A stretch of DNA of 64,000 bases from assembly GCA_003402375.1 (NCBI GenBank), contig QFXJ01000023.1, positions 1 to 64,000 on the forward strand, read 5' to 3'. Positions within the stretch are counted from its first letter, which is position 1; each line of letters opens with the position of its first letter. Positions 40,679 to 50,354 of this stretch are shown piece after piece. This DNA is from Candidatus Nitrotoga sp. CP45. Its GTDB lineage: Bacteria; Pseudomonadota; Gammaproteobacteria; Burkholderiales; Gallionellaceae. The notes under the pieces are model-generated. The model ran no database searches and had not been told where the DNA came from. It was given only the letters and a program-made list of their open reading frames with translations. The position numbers and the translations under genes are program-made.

Positions 40679-40959
40679 GAAATTCTCCTCATCAAAAAAT
40701 TATGGAAAAACAATTTCCAACTATCTAATCCCAGTGTGGCACATATTACGCTACTGATGGCAATACGTCTGGATCAAGATACAGCCGTTGACGGCTGAAA
40801 TGTGAAGTAACGTTATTGGCTCTAGCAGCCTGTCGGGCTACCCGTTAGTTTTGCCAGCTCCCTGGTATTACCAGGTAGATTTAATCGTAATTCCATAAAC
40901 CAAAACCAATAACAGGGAAGCATATCGTGAGCAGGGGGCGGATGCAGCGGTCATCCAAA
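40679..40959. other. Intergenic stretch upstream of lemA
   Basis: About 280 bases between the lemA start and the integrase relic. No gene seen. The right part may be further decayed remains of the integrase gene; the left part should carry the lemA promoter. Confidence 0.35.
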
Positions 40960-41240
40960 CCAGAAATGCCTAAAACGAAGTCAGGCATACAAACATCCAA
41001 TGAAGACAGGGGTACGTTACCACAGGCTATACCAAACAAGGCACATGTATGCCTCAATCATGCTCTCGGTCAGAGGTATCCGATGTGGGTGGCTGAACAG
41101 ATGGAACATGCTGACTGAACCAAGATTGCCAGAGTGTATGGGGAACGAACAGCGACCACCTAGCCGGACGTTTGGAATAAACCTGTTGCAGTCTTTGGTA
41201 AGACTGCAACGAGTACCCAACCTATTTGTTCAATATCTAT
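40960..41240 (+). pseudogene. Decayed phage-type tyrosine recombinase (C-terminal part)
   Basis: One plus-strand frame reads TGVRYHRLYQTRHMYASIML (about 41002-41062). The next frame continues PMWVAEQMEHAD, a stop, TKIARVYG, then ERTATT, a stop and PDVWNKPVAVFGK to about 41205. In intact integrases this is the continuous catalytic C-terminus with the Arg in YQTRHTYA, MWVAxQMGH and the Tyr nucleophile in ARVYG. Two frame changes or stops show it is dead. The N-terminal part is not visible upstream. It marks a former integrated element. Confidence 0.65.
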
Positions 41241-41281
41241 TCAACGGGCCAGTGATATGGGTGGGGGCAAGCAGGCCAACG

Positions 41282-41719
41282 TTATTTTACGGTCACATTA
41301 ATCGTGCTACGCATTTTTTCACCATAAGAAACATGCGCGCCATTTGCGAATTGTAATGTCAGCGTATGCATCCCTGGAGCTAATTTGATCATGGTTTCTG
41401 TTTGACCTTTACCAAAATGGCGATACTGGTCATTTCCAACCGGAACAGCTTCCCCGGCATTCAGCTGCTGTTGCACGTTTATCAGTAAATGATGGTGCCC
41501 AGTGTTATCTACTACGGCGCCAGCGGGCTTGATCTCCATGCCTTCTACACCCATCACAACTTTAACTTCGTTGCCGACTATTGCGCCATCTTTGGGCTCA
41601 ACAAAATAAACTCGCTGTCCCGGCGATTTTATTGAATAGTAATCGTTCGCCAATACATTGTGGGCGTACCCGATTGATGACAACAACATAAACATCGGCA
41701 ACGCTAGCTTTGATCTCAT
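41282..41719 (-). CDS. DUF4399 domain periplasmic protein
   Basis: A 145-residue exported protein. The signal peptide (LALPMFMLLSSIGYAHNVLA) is followed by one DUF4399 domain with VYFVEPKDGAIVGNEVKV, the His-rich NTGHHHLLINV and HFGKGQTET. The clustered histidines could bind metal, but no function is established. AGGAGA precedes ATG 41719. A Fur-box-like sequence lies about 80-95 bases upstream, suggesting iron control. Confidence 0.85.
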   Translation of the reverse strand: MRSKLALPMFMLLSSIGYAHNVLANDYYSIKSPGQRVYFVEPKDGAIVGNEVKVVMGVEGMEIKPAGAVVDNTGHHHLLINVQQQLNAGEAVPVGNDQYRHFGKGQTETMIKLAPGMHTLTLQFANGAHVSYGEKMRSTINVTVK

Positions 41720-41797
41720 TATTTTGTCTCCTAAGTTAAGTATATCCAGCGGCACAATTTTAACCCGTAAATTAATTTCCACAAGAAATAACTGGCA

Positions 41798-41813
41798 CAA
41801 TGATAATTATTGC
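41798..41813 (-). promoter_or_regulatory. Possible Fur box between the DUF4399 gene and nadB
   Basis: CAATGATAATTATTG is close to palindromic and matches the core TGATAAT of the Fur consensus, but its second half diverges from ATTATCA. It lies upstream of the DUF4399 gene and about 100 bases before nadB. Confidence 0.33.
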
Positions 41814-41913
41814 TGAATAACCGATAAGATGTTATTTCATTTACTTTTGCAAGCTATAGTACATAGGGAAAAATAGATGCAGAAACCTTTAAAAATTAAG
41901 CACTACACTAAAT

Positions 41914-43488
41914 ATGCTGCAATTTGATGTTTTAATTATAGGCAGCGGACTGGCAGGGCTTTCATTGGCGTTGAAGCTTGCCGATCAGCGAAAAGTCGCC
42001 ATTATCACCAAGAAATCGCTATTGGAAGGTGCCAGTGTTTGGGCACAGGGCGGAATCGCTGCCGTGTTATCGCAAGAAGACTCTCTGGCTGAGCACATAC
42101 AAGATACATTGACCGCCGGTGCTGGCCTCTGTGACCCAGCCACCGCGCGCTATGTAATCGAGCACGCCAAGCCGGCAATTAACTGGCTCATTGAGCAAGG
42201 TGTGCCGTTCACACGTGATGCCAATACCGATACCGGCTATCATCTGACACGCGAAGGCGGCCACAGCCATCGGCGTATCATTCACGCCGCCGATGCCACT
42301 GGCCATGCCGTACAAGAAACGCTTGCCTCCAAAGCTCTGGCACATCCCAACATTACGCTATTGGAACATTACATTGCCATCGATCTGATTACCGGCAATA
42401 AGCTCGGCCACACTCACAATCATTGCTATGGCGCTTACGCACTCAACAGCCTGAGCGACGAAGTCAACACCATCGCTGCCCATGACACAATTCTGGCCAC
42501 CGGCGGTGCTGGCAAGGTATATCTTTACACCACCAATCCAGACACCGCCACTGGCGATGGCATTGCCATGGGTTGGCGTGCCGGTTGCCGGGTGGCCAAC
42601 ATGGAATTCATTCAATTCCATCCGACCTGCCTATATCACCCACACGCCAAGTCTTTCCTCATCTCTGAAGCGGTTCGTGGTGAGGGCGGCATCTTGAAAC
42701 TGCCTGACGGCACACGATTCATGCCTGCCCATGATGAGCGCGCCGAACTCGCACCGCGCGACATCGTCGCGCGCGCTATCGATTTCGAAATGAAAAAGCG
42801 TGGTTTAGATTGCGTGTATCTCGATATTTCACATCGGCCGATAGAATTTCTGCAAGCGCATTTTCCTACCATTTACGCGCGCTGCCTATCGCTAGGTATC
42901 GATATTGCGCACCAGCCTATACCAGTGGTACCCGCAGCGCACTATACCTGCGGTGGCATCGTTACTGACCTGCATGGACGCACCGACCTCGCTAATCTCT
43001 ACGCCGTTGGCGAAACTGCACATACCGGTTTGCACGGAGCCAACCGCCTAGCAAGCAATTCGCTGCTGGAGTGCATGGTATTTGCCGAGGCTGCCGCACG
43101 CGACATCCTGTCCACGCCGCAAAGGCCGTTCATTCCCCTACCGCAATGGGATGAGAGCCGGGTGACCGATGCCGACGAAGAAATTATTATCTCGCACAAC
43201 TGGGCAGAGTTACGCCAATTCATGTGGGATTATGTCGGAATTGTACGCACCACCAAAAGACTGCAACGCGCACAACACCGCATTCGATTATTACACGAAG
43301 AAATTAACGAGTATTACGCCAATTTTCATGTTACAGCCGATTTACTGGAATTACGCAACCTCGTATTAACGGCCGATCTTATCGTGCAAAGTGCATTATC
43401 TCGGCATGAAAGCCGCGGATTACACTACAGCAAGGACTACCCCGATACCTTGCCACTAGCCGTACCGACCATGCTCACTCCATCTTGA
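41914..43488 (+). CDS. nadB: L-aspartate oxidase
   Basis: An FAD enzyme of 524 residues that oxidises L-aspartate to iminoaspartate, the first step of de novo NAD synthesis. It has the FAD fingerprint [11 protein letters not shown] near residue 10, the active-site region [12 protein letters not shown], and the fumarate reductase-like motifs QFHPTCLY and [15 protein letters not shown] that distinguish NadB. Length is normal. No nadA or nadC is adjacent; it stands alone before the polysaccharide region. Confidence 0.95.
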   Translation: MLQFDVLIIGSGLAGLSLALKLADQRKVAIITKKSLLEGASVWAQGGIAAVLSQEDSLAEHIQDTLTAGAGLCDPATARYVIEHAKPAINWLIEQGVPFTRDANTDTGYHLTREGGHSHRRIIHAADATGHAVQETLASKALAHPNITLLEHYIAIDLITGNKLGHTHNHCYGAYALNSLSDEVNTIAAHDTILATGGAGKVYLYTTNPDTATGDGIAMGWRAGCRVANMEFIQFHPTCLYHPHAKSFLISEAVRGEGGILKLPDGTRFMPAHDERAELAPRDIVARAIDFEMKKRGLDCVYLDISHRPIEFLQAHFPTIYARCLSLGIDIAHQPIPVVPAAHYTCGGIVTDLHGRTDLANLYAVGETAHTGLHGANRLASNSLLECMVFAEAAARDILSTPQRPFIPLPQWDESRVTDADEEIIISHNWAELRQFMWDYVGIVRTTKRLQRAQHRIRLLHEEINEYYANFHVTADLLELRNLVLTADLIVQSALSRHESRGLHYSKDYPDTLPLAVPTMLTPS

Positions 43489-43805
43489 TAGCGGAGTCTT
43501 TTTAAAACATTAAATCTTACGTGATCAACCAGTTGTGAAATTTCTTGGTAATTTAACTGAACTAGTCTCAGTCTAATATGACAGTGCATCGCTCAGAATA
43601 GCTAACTGCCGGATCAAGTTTGAACTACTGCAAACGAATAATCATAACCACAAGTTTGACACTCTGCTAAACTTCACGGCGGTTCATTTTCTTTTCAAGA
43701 TTATTGGTTATGCGGCACCGTGTTAATCGCGTGGCTTTAGGCGAATAGCCTGATGCAACCGTTAATGGTAGTGCAGATCTATTGTGTAAATCTCGAGTTC
43801 GCCCT
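43489..43805. other. Intergenic region before the polysaccharide genes
   Basis: About 317 bases with no gene seen. It marks the boundary between housekeeping genes and the polysaccharide region and should hold the promoter of the HAD-UbiA operon, which I could not place. Confidence 0.4.
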
Positions 43806-45272
43806 GTGAATCAACCCCCCACGCTACTTGCCAATACTAGGAGTGAATATACCCCTCTAGTTGTTGACTTGGACGGAACTTTAACGCCAACGGATACGCT
43901 AATTGAGTCAATTATTCAATTAGTCAAGCACAATCCCCTAGAGATGCTTAGTCTTCCATTTTGGATGCTAAGCGGTCGTGCTGTTTTTAAGTCGAATATC
44001 GCTACACGAGTTAGTTTTTCAGTTGGAAACCTACCCTATCGGCAGCCACTTGTGGATTACTTACGCAGCGAGAAGGACAAAGGTCGACGGATTATCCTTG
44101 CCACGGCGGCTCATCGGAGTATTGCTGAATCTGTAGCGGAGCACCTTGGGATGTTCGATAGCGTGCTTGCAAGCGATGGGGAACGAAATCTAAAAGGAAG
44201 GGTTAAGCTCGAGGCCATCCGCGAAACGGTCGGTGAAAGGTTTGTCTACGCGGGTGATAGCGCGGCCGATTTACCTATCTGGAAGGCGGCCGAGGCTGCG
44301 ATATTGGTGGGGACGTCCCCCCGAGTTTCAAACGCCGCTCGGCGCATTACTCCAATTGAGCGGGAGTTTCCGCAAATAAATCCAGGCGGAATTGTTTGGC
44401 TTCGTGCGTTACGGATTCATCAATGGCTAAAAAACCTTCTATTATTCGTCCCGTTATTAACCGCTTTTTCCTTTTTCGATGCCAGTAAACTGACGACAAT
44501 GATTGTCGCATTTTTCGCCTTCTCACTTGCTGCATCTGCAACCTATGTGGTGAATGACCTATGGGATCTTGAAAATGACAGGTCGCATCCTCGAAAGCGT
44601 AATCGCCCATTTGCTAATGCCAGCATAACGATTCCGACTGGCATCACAGTTGCCGCTGGCGCGCTGATGGTAGCGCTCATGTTGGCGGCCTTCATTTCGC
44701 ATGGTTTTCTCCTGATGCTTGTTCTCTATATTACACTTACCAGCGCGTACAGCTGGGTACTCAAAGAGTATGTACTGATTGATGTACTGATGCTCTCATT
44801 ACTTTACACACTACGCATCCTTGCAGGAGCGGTTGCTATCAGCATACCAACCAGTTCTTGGTTGCTCGCATTTTCAGTATTCATTTTTTTCAGCCTTGCT
44901 TTAGTAAAGCGCTGTTCCGAGCTTGTTTCTCTCCGGCAGATAGGGGGGGAGGCAGCGCGTGGGCGCGATTATCGTGTAACTGATCTGATCGTGCTTTGGC
45001 CATTGGGGATTGGCGCTGCCCTTTGCGCTGTGGTTGTATTTGGCTTGTTTATCAGTGCTGCGGAAACCCAGGCAAGATATGTTAGTGCCCAACTTTTATG
45101 GTTCGTTGCTATCGGCTTAATTTATTGGCTTGCGCGTCTATGGATCAAGACTGCCCGGGGTGAAATGCATGACGACCCACTGGTTTTTGCGCTCAAGGAT
45201 TTAGGTAGCCGTATGACGATTCTGGCGATGCTCCTCGCGACTCTCGTCGCTCATTTCATACATATTGGGTAG
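43806..45272 (+). CDS. HAD phosphatase-UbiA prenyltransferase fusion (phosphoribosyltransferase-like)
   Basis: A 488-residue fusion. The N-terminal HAD domain (about 18-205) has DLDGTLT, a Thr motif in LATAAH and GDSAADLP. The C-terminal part (about 215-488) is a UbiA-type membrane enzyme with eight or nine helices and the motif NDLWDLENDRSHPRKRNRP. That motif is typical of decaprenyl-phosphate phosphoribosyltransferases, which transfer phosphoribose from PRPP to a polyprenyl phosphate; the HAD part could then dephosphorylate the product. This two-step role is inference. The start is uncertain: GTG 43806 or TTG 43782. It leads a three-gene run with the next two genes. Confidence 0.85.
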   Translation: MNQPPTLLANTRSEYTPLVVDLDGTLTPTDTLIESIIQLVKHNPLEMLSLPFWMLSGRAVFKSNIATRVSFSVGNLPYRQPLVDYLRSEKDKGRRIILATAAHRSIAESVAEHLGMFDSVLASDGERNLKGRVKLEAIRETVGERFVYAGDSAADLPIWKAAEAAILVGTSPRVSNAARRITPIEREFPQINPGGIVWLRALRIHQWLKNLLLFVPLLTAFSFFDASKLTTMIVAFFAFSLAASATYVVNDLWDLENDRSHPRKRNRPFANASITIPTGITVAAGALMVALMLAAFISHGFLLMLVLYITLTSAYSWVLKEYVLIDVLMLSLLYTLRILAGAVAISIPTSSWLLAFSVFIFFSLALVKRCSELVSLRQIGGEAARGRDYRVTDLIVLWPLGIGAALCAVVVFGLFISAAETQARYVSAQLLWFVAIGLIYWLARLWIKTARGEMHDDPLVFALKDLGSRMTILAMLLATLVAHFIHIG

Positions 45273-45275
45273 GTT

Positions 45276-45641
45276 ATGAATACACTAATTATTGCCATGA
45301 CGAGCATTATTCTCTCCGTTGCAGCTCAATTCGCACTAAAAAGTGGTATGTCGAGCATTGAAGTCAAAGAAGCACTATCCCAACCAGCTGCACTGCGTAC
45401 CATTTTTGTAATTCTGACAAACAAATTCGTGATTGGTGGTTTTTTGTTGTATGGACTAGGAGCTGTCGTGTGGCTTGGAGTTCTCTCACGTTGGGATGTG
45501 AGTAAGGCGTATCCACTAGTCGGAATGGGATTTGGATTAACTGTCATTGTAGGGTTGCTGTTAGGTGAACAAATCACAATGCCACGCGCTGTTGGAGTAG
45601 CGCTCATTTGTGCGGGCGTTTTCTTGGTCAGCCGGAGTTGA
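45276..45641 (+). CDS. Small DMT/EamA-type membrane transporter
   Basis: A 121-residue protein with four hydrophobic helices, the size of SMR/ArnE-like members of the drug/metabolite transporter superfamily. It has LSVAAQFALKSGM near the start and SRWDVSKAYPLVG in the third helix, typical of EamA-like proteins. Such small carriers in glycan loci often flip lipid-linked sugars. It lies four bases after the HAD-UbiA gene, so flipping of that enzyme's product is a fair guess. Confidence 0.8.
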   Translation: MNTLIIAMTSIILSVAAQFALKSGMSSIEVKEALSQPAALRTIFVILTNKFVIGGFLLYGLGAVVWLGVLSRWDVSKAYPLVGMGFGLTVIVGLLLGEQITMPRAVGVALICAGVFLVSRS

Positions 45642-45643
45642 CA

Positions 45644-47272
45644 TTGCGAACAGCTCTGCTACCGATTCTCGCTGTTGTAGCCATCAGCATCTTAATGGTT
45701 GCACATCTATTTTTTCGCGCACCCATTTTTCCATTCTCTCCAGATAGCGCTAACTATATTGAACAGGCTCGAAGCCTAATTCAAAACGGTTTAATGTTTA
45801 GCATTCCCTCTGGCGCAAATGGAATGGATAAAACACCGAGTCCTTTGTTTCCAATAGGATTCCCTATAATATTGGCATTCTTCAGTATTTTCGGCTTTGA
45901 TGCACAAGAGGCATCCATTGCGGTAGGGTGGCTGTCTGCAATTTTATTTCCTGCGCTGTTGTACATTTGTTTCCAAAAACAAATAGGTCCGTTATACGCA
46001 GCAATATTGGCTGGCCTGAGTGCGCTCTCACCGGGAGTACTCACGTATGCTCCAATCGGTTTAACCGATATATTTTCCCTGATACTTGCTGTTGGTGCCA
46101 TTGGATTAGTGTTGAACTCCCGTTCAACCATTTTTTTCTTTGTGGGTGGTGTAGTTGCAGGATTGGCGTACGCAGTAAGGAATGCGCATATAGCCTTACT
46201 CGCAGCACTCGCCATGTATTTTTTATACCTGTGGGTTAGCAATCCAGCACAGCGCGCTCAAACAATAAAACAGGCTATAGTTTTTGTAGTAGGTGCATCG
46301 ACCATCGTATTGCCATTATTGCTACGCAATTTAATGATCTTTGGTGCGCTGAATCCTTATGAAATGCCACTATCCACCGTGAGCGCCGTACACAATATAC
46401 GTGTTTATATTCAAGAATTTGTATATGACTTAACGGCCTTGCGTAGCCTTGGGATTTTCGTTGGATGGTCTACTCAAGGATTAGTTTTTCTCTTAGCGTT
46501 GGTGATTGGCGTAAGCGGGACGCTGATGATTGTATGGAGAGGACAATTAACGGAAAAAAAGAAGAAAACAATATTTTTGTGTGCCACATACTCAATAATT
46601 GGTACATGCGTTGTAATTGCCGCACGTTCACGTTATGAGTGGGGGGAAATGATCAATATACGGCATACCTTGCAATACACGCCGTTCTTTTTAGCGGCGT
46701 TACTTGCTGCCATTCCTAATGCGAATAGTGATGCTGCTTTATCTTTTGCGCGAAAAACCGGACTAACCTTAATGTTTTTTCTTGGCATTTTTCACACACT
46801 CTATGCATATAAATTAGGGGCAGAATATCAACAAAGCATGCGCAGAAGTTTAGATGCCATGAATGCGTATCAGAATGGAAAAAACCATTTGTGTGTTTCT
46901 GAAGAAAATACCTTGCTTGTGTCGAATTGGGAATATGTGTTTAGTATTCAATGCGCCGCACGTGCCCAGAATATGGAGCCTGTTAATCTCCGGTGTGATG
47001 GACAGGCACCTTTGGCTATTAATAAGGCTGAGAGGTGTCATACATTAGTTAATGGAATATTGAGCTTGTCAGATAAGTTGGCGGGAAGATCAATACGAGC
47101 CGGCTTCTTTCCTGGTCGCTCTGGGATAAATTTTAATAATCTACCACTTCCTGAAGCGGATATTTTAAGTTTGCAAAATTCCGGGTGGGACATTGTTCAG
47201 AACAATACTAGTGGACTGTTATTATCATATCAATCAAACAGCACCAAAGATTCCGGCTATTTAAACAGATAA
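45644..47272 (+). CDS. Multi-span membrane protein, probably a GT-C (GT39-like) glycosyltransferase
   Basis: A 542-residue protein with about 10-11 transmembrane helices and a C-terminal soluble domain. The first periplasmic loop carries FSPDSANYIEQARSL, where Asp residues match the catalytic Asp of GT-C enzymes that use polyprenyl-phosphate sugars. No clear family member can be named. The start TTG 45644 has CCGGAG six bases upstream; TTG 45638 or 45608 are alternatives. It follows the DMT-type gene immediately and would be a logical user of the sugar made by the HAD-UbiA protein. Confidence 0.7.
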   Translation: MRTALLPILAVVAISILMVAHLFFRAPIFPFSPDSANYIEQARSLIQNGLMFSIPSGANGMDKTPSPLFPIGFPIILAFFSIFGFDAQEASIAVGWLSAILFPALLYICFQKQIGPLYAAILAGLSALSPGVLTYAPIGLTDIFSLILAVGAIGLVLNSRSTIFFFVGGVVAGLAYAVRNAHIALLAALAMYFLYLWVSNPAQRAQTIKQAIVFVVGASTIVLPLLLRNLMIFGALNPYEMPLSTVSAVHNIRVYIQEFVYDLTALRSLGIFVGWSTQGLVFLLALVIGVSGTLMIVWRGQLTEKKKKTIFLCATYSIIGTCVVIAARSRYEWGEMINIRHTLQYTPFFLAALLAAIPNANSDAALSFARKTGLTLMFFLGIFHTLYAYKLGAEYQQSMRRSLDAMNAYQNGKNHLCVSEENTLLVSNWEYVFSIQCAARAQNMEPVNLRCDGQAPLAINKAERCHTLVNGILSLSDKLAGRSIRAGFFPGRSGINFNNLPLPEADILSLQNSGWDIVQNNTSGLLLSYQSNSTKDSGYLNR

Positions 47273-47392
47273 CCATCATATTCTGCAGCGTATCTTGAAA
47301 CACCAAACGCCCATCCAGTCATTGCAAAAATGACGCGCGGTGAAGCCAGATTTATTCATCAACCTTGCTCATAAGTAGGCAGAGCTTGGCAC

Positions 47393-48595
47393 TTATTGCA
47401 CCAACCCTTCGAGCTGAGAAATTTCCACAGATCGCTCTAACCTATATTTCACGCCATCTTGACGGATAGCCAACAAATGGGCATTAATATTTTCTGGCGT
47501 CAACGCCACGCCAAAATCAGCCTCACCCGTTCCTGATAGGCGTGCCAATATCTGATGCCCCAACTCTTTCTTGAAGTGCCCTGCTTCCCAATAATCAGGC
47601 ACAACAGTCTGTTTATCGCCAACAGGTGGGACACTCTCGCCTGCGTAACGGTGATAGCCACTAAAGTCCCAAAGGGTTGCCTGATTGTGGCTATGAGTAG
47701 CGACTCGCAATGTCAGTTCCCGTTTCCAATCTTCAAAGATATCCCAACAATTAGTGATACGAAAAATCTCCAGTAAATGGGCATGATATGGATAAATAAC
47801 CACCTTAACTTGGATTCCATGGGCATGAGCCGCATCCAGAATGGCGGTCACGTCCTCAAAAGCAGGAGAGGTATGAGTGCCACGGGAAAACAAATTGTTT
47901 GGACGCTTCTGATAGACGCGCATATTCTCGATATCCCGTTGCCGGAATAAATTGAAATACCCCTCATTGCGCGCAATCCGCGAGTAATCATGCATGGGAT
48001 TAAATCCAGCTGCAGTTAGATGTGCAACCTCTGTCTTGCCGTGCATTCGCACGGTATCTATGCTATGCAACACAGCATTCAGGGAAGCCAGAGTGATGGC
48101 ACCATCGAGCATCATCTGTAACCAACGTTTATTATTGATCTGCCCATCTGGCGTAATTAAAAGCCGATGAATAATTTCTGGTTCCCATTTATTACTTACA
48201 TCGGGTGATACCAGAAAATCCATGAAATCCACCCCCAGCACGATTGTTTTTGGGGGATGGACTGCCAAGACATGTTCAAAGAGACGACGGGCAACACGGG
48301 TACCCGTGCCCGGCAGTGCCAAATTGTATATGGGTTGAGCTGATTCGGGCCAAGCCGTATCTTCGGGGTCGAAGCCCACTTCAGCCCGTGAGTTACCTAA
48401 AATAAGTGTGCGCGGCGAATGTTTCAATACCAGGTAAGGCTTAACCAATTCGCCTTGTGCAGCACCATTAGGCTTCCAGCCACCTTCGCTATATGGCCGA
48501 TAAAGTCCATAGGGATCGACCCAGTAATTTAGTGCCACAGCCCCTATCAACAAAATCAGTAAGACAAGAAACCAGATGCGTAAGTAAGTTGCCAT
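47393..48595 (-). CDS. SGNH/AlgJ-like protein paired with MBOAT (pair 1)
   Basis: A 400-residue protein with one N-terminal membrane helix (about 5-27) and a periplasmic domain. ILGNSRAEVGFD near residue 70 resembles block I of SGNH hydrolases, and a late Asp/His stretch (PDYWEAGHFKKELG) near 345 resembles the catalytic DxxH. Such proteins work with MBOAT partners to acylate extracellular polysaccharide. ATG 48595 lies two bases after the MBOAT stop, so they form one operon. In-frame starts further upstream lie inside the MBOAT gene. Confidence 0.75.
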   Translation of the reverse strand: MATYLRIWFLVLLILLIGAVALNYWVDPYGLYRPYSEGGWKPNGAAQGELVKPYLVLKHSPRTLILGNSRAEVGFDPEDTAWPESAQPIYNLALPGTGTRVARRLFEHVLAVHPPKTIVLGVDFMDFLVSPDVSNKWEPEIIHRLLITPDGQINNKRWLQMMLDGAITLASLNAVLHSIDTVRMHGKTEVAHLTAAGFNPMHDYSRIARNEGYFNLFRQRDIENMRVYQKRPNNLFSRGTHTSPAFEDVTAILDAAHAHGIQVKVVIYPYHAHLLEIFRITNCWDIFEDWKRELTLRVATHSHNQATLWDFSGYHRYAGESVPPVGDKQTVVPDYWEAGHFKKELGHQILARLSGTGEADFGVALTPENINAHLLAIRQDGVKYRLERSVEISQLEGLVQ

Positions 48596-48597
48596 AA

Positions 48598-50154
48598 TCA
48601 GAACTGGTAATAGAGGAATTGCGTAGCCTGGGACAGCGAAAGTACGCCAGCTACTGCAAGTATTGCCATCGCCACCCCCCAAGCAAAGGTTGCTCTCCAT
48701 TCCAATCGTGCTGTAATTGCTTCTGGATCGAAATCGAGCCCAGGGGAATGGCGGCGCATTAGCTCCTGGGTATTCGGCAGAAACAGAGCGATGGTTAACA
48801 GGCAGATAACCCATCCCCAAGTAAGTATGAAACGGCTACCGCCTCCAAGAGAAAAATGTATGTGCATACTTTCCAGTATGCCAGCTGCACCACCTAACTT
48901 CGATTGAAATACTGTCGGCAAGCTGATGCCATGCAATCCGATCATGCCGGAAAGCATGTTCAACGCACCTTCAAGCGTGGTTGCACGAAAGAATACCCAT
49001 GCCACTACAACGGCAATAAAAGTGAAGGCCCATGCCATCAGTTTGCCCCAAATCCCCGTATCTCCGAGACCTGAAAAATATTTTTTGCATAGGGAACGCC
49101 AACCATGATTGATCGCCAGATACAAACCGTGCAGTCCACCCCATAACACAAAATTCCAGGACGCTCCATGCCACAAACCGCCCAGAAGCATGGTAACCAT
49201 CAGATTAATCTGCCGCCGCATAGGTCCCTTGCGATTGCCTCCCAAGGGGATATATAGATAATCCCGCAAAAAACGTGACAGGGTCATATGCCAACGGCGC
49301 CAAAAATCAATAATATTGGTTGCCTTGTAGGGCGAATTGAAATTCAGCGGTAGCACGATGCCAAACATCCTTGAAAGCCCAATGGCCATGTCTGAATAGC
49401 CGGAAAAATCGAAGTACAGCTGTACGGTATAAGCCAATGCACCACCCCATGAGGCCAGCAAATCCAGCTTTTCTCCCATATCGGCAGCATGAAAGGCAAC
49501 ATTGGCATAGGGTGATACGCCATCGGCCAATACAGATTTTTTGAACAAGCCTATCGTGAAGATAGTCAGGCCGATGGTCATATTGTCCCAGGAAAAACGA
49601 TATGTCTCGGGGCGGGCGAATTGGGGCATCATTTCTTTGTGATGCAGCACCGGGCCGGCAATCAAATGTGGGAAATAAGTGACAAACAATAAGTAGTGGA
49701 TGAAGTTGTATTCCCGTGCTTTGCCCGACCAAGCATCCACCAAAAAAGCTATTTGTGTAAAAGTGAAAAATGAAATACCCAATGGCAAGAGTATGTCTTG
49801 CAAAGTCCAGCCCGTATCTAAAATACGGTTGGTCGTATCAAGAAAGAAATTGGCGTACTTGTAATAGCCCAATAGCAGCAAGTCAGCAACAATACCGGCC
49901 GTTAGAATAAAATTCTTACGTCGATTCCGATCCGTCTCATGTTCCCGGGCAAGAGCGTAACCTATCCCATAATTGAAGAAGATTGAAGCCAGTAGCAATC
50001 CTACATAGGCGGGGTTCCAATACCCATAAAAAAACAGGGAAGCGGCACCCAACCAAGCAGCAGCAAGCTGTTGGCTATAGGCACCTAAACGGAAAAAACC
50101 AATCGCCGTCACAGGCAAAAACAGCAGCAAGAATGAATAGGAATTGAATAGCAT
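48598..50154 (-). CDS. MBOAT family O-acyltransferase (AlgI-like, pair 1)
   Basis: A 518-residue inner-membrane protein with about 12 helices. It shows the AlgI-type motifs FDFSGYSDMAIGLSRMFGI, FWRRWHMTLSRFLRDYLYIPLGGN and the catalytic His region LLGGLWHGASWNFVLWG. These proteins pass an acyl group across the membrane onto polysaccharide via an SGNH partner. ATG 50154 begins MLFNSYSFLLLFLP, the usual start. It is transcribed with the SGNH gene that follows. Confidence 0.93.
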   Translation of the reverse strand: MLFNSYSFLLLFLPVTAIGFFRLGAYSQQLAAAWLGAASLFFYGYWNPAYVGLLLASIFFNYGIGYALAREHETDRNRRKNFILTAGIVADLLLLGYYKYANFFLDTTNRILDTGWTLQDILLPLGISFFTFTQIAFLVDAWSGKAREYNFIHYLLFVTYFPHLIAGPVLHHKEMMPQFARPETYRFSWDNMTIGLTIFTIGLFKKSVLADGVSPYANVAFHAADMGEKLDLLASWGGALAYTVQLYFDFSGYSDMAIGLSRMFGIVLPLNFNSPYKATNIIDFWRRWHMTLSRFLRDYLYIPLGGNRKGPMRRQINLMVTMLLGGLWHGASWNFVLWGGLHGLYLAINHGWRSLCKKYFSGLGDTGIWGKLMAWAFTFIAVVVAWVFFRATTLEGALNMLSGMIGLHGISLPTVFQSKLGGAAGILESMHIHFSLGGGSRFILTWGWVICLLTIALFLPNTQELMRRHSPGLDFDPEAITARLEWRATFAWGVAMAILAVAGVLSLSQATQFLYYQF

Positions 50155-50354
50155 CGTTAATATCGGGAAATGCTATTTATGTTCGTATGCCCAAACCCCA
50201 TCTACCGGGAGTCGTATCTTTTTAGCATCAGGCATCTCGTTTCGTACCGGCCATTTAGCGAACCAACATGATCGATTTTAATTCGTCGCTCTTAATGCGA
50301 CAGAACCGTCTTTTAGGTCTAGCTGCCATAATTGTGAAATGTAGAACAAATCCC

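Noticed and set aside
47380-47400. Sigma-54 like TGGCAC...TTGCA near the end of the SGNH gene
   Set aside because: The spacing between the two halves is too short for a -24/-12 promoter and the place makes no sense for a start.
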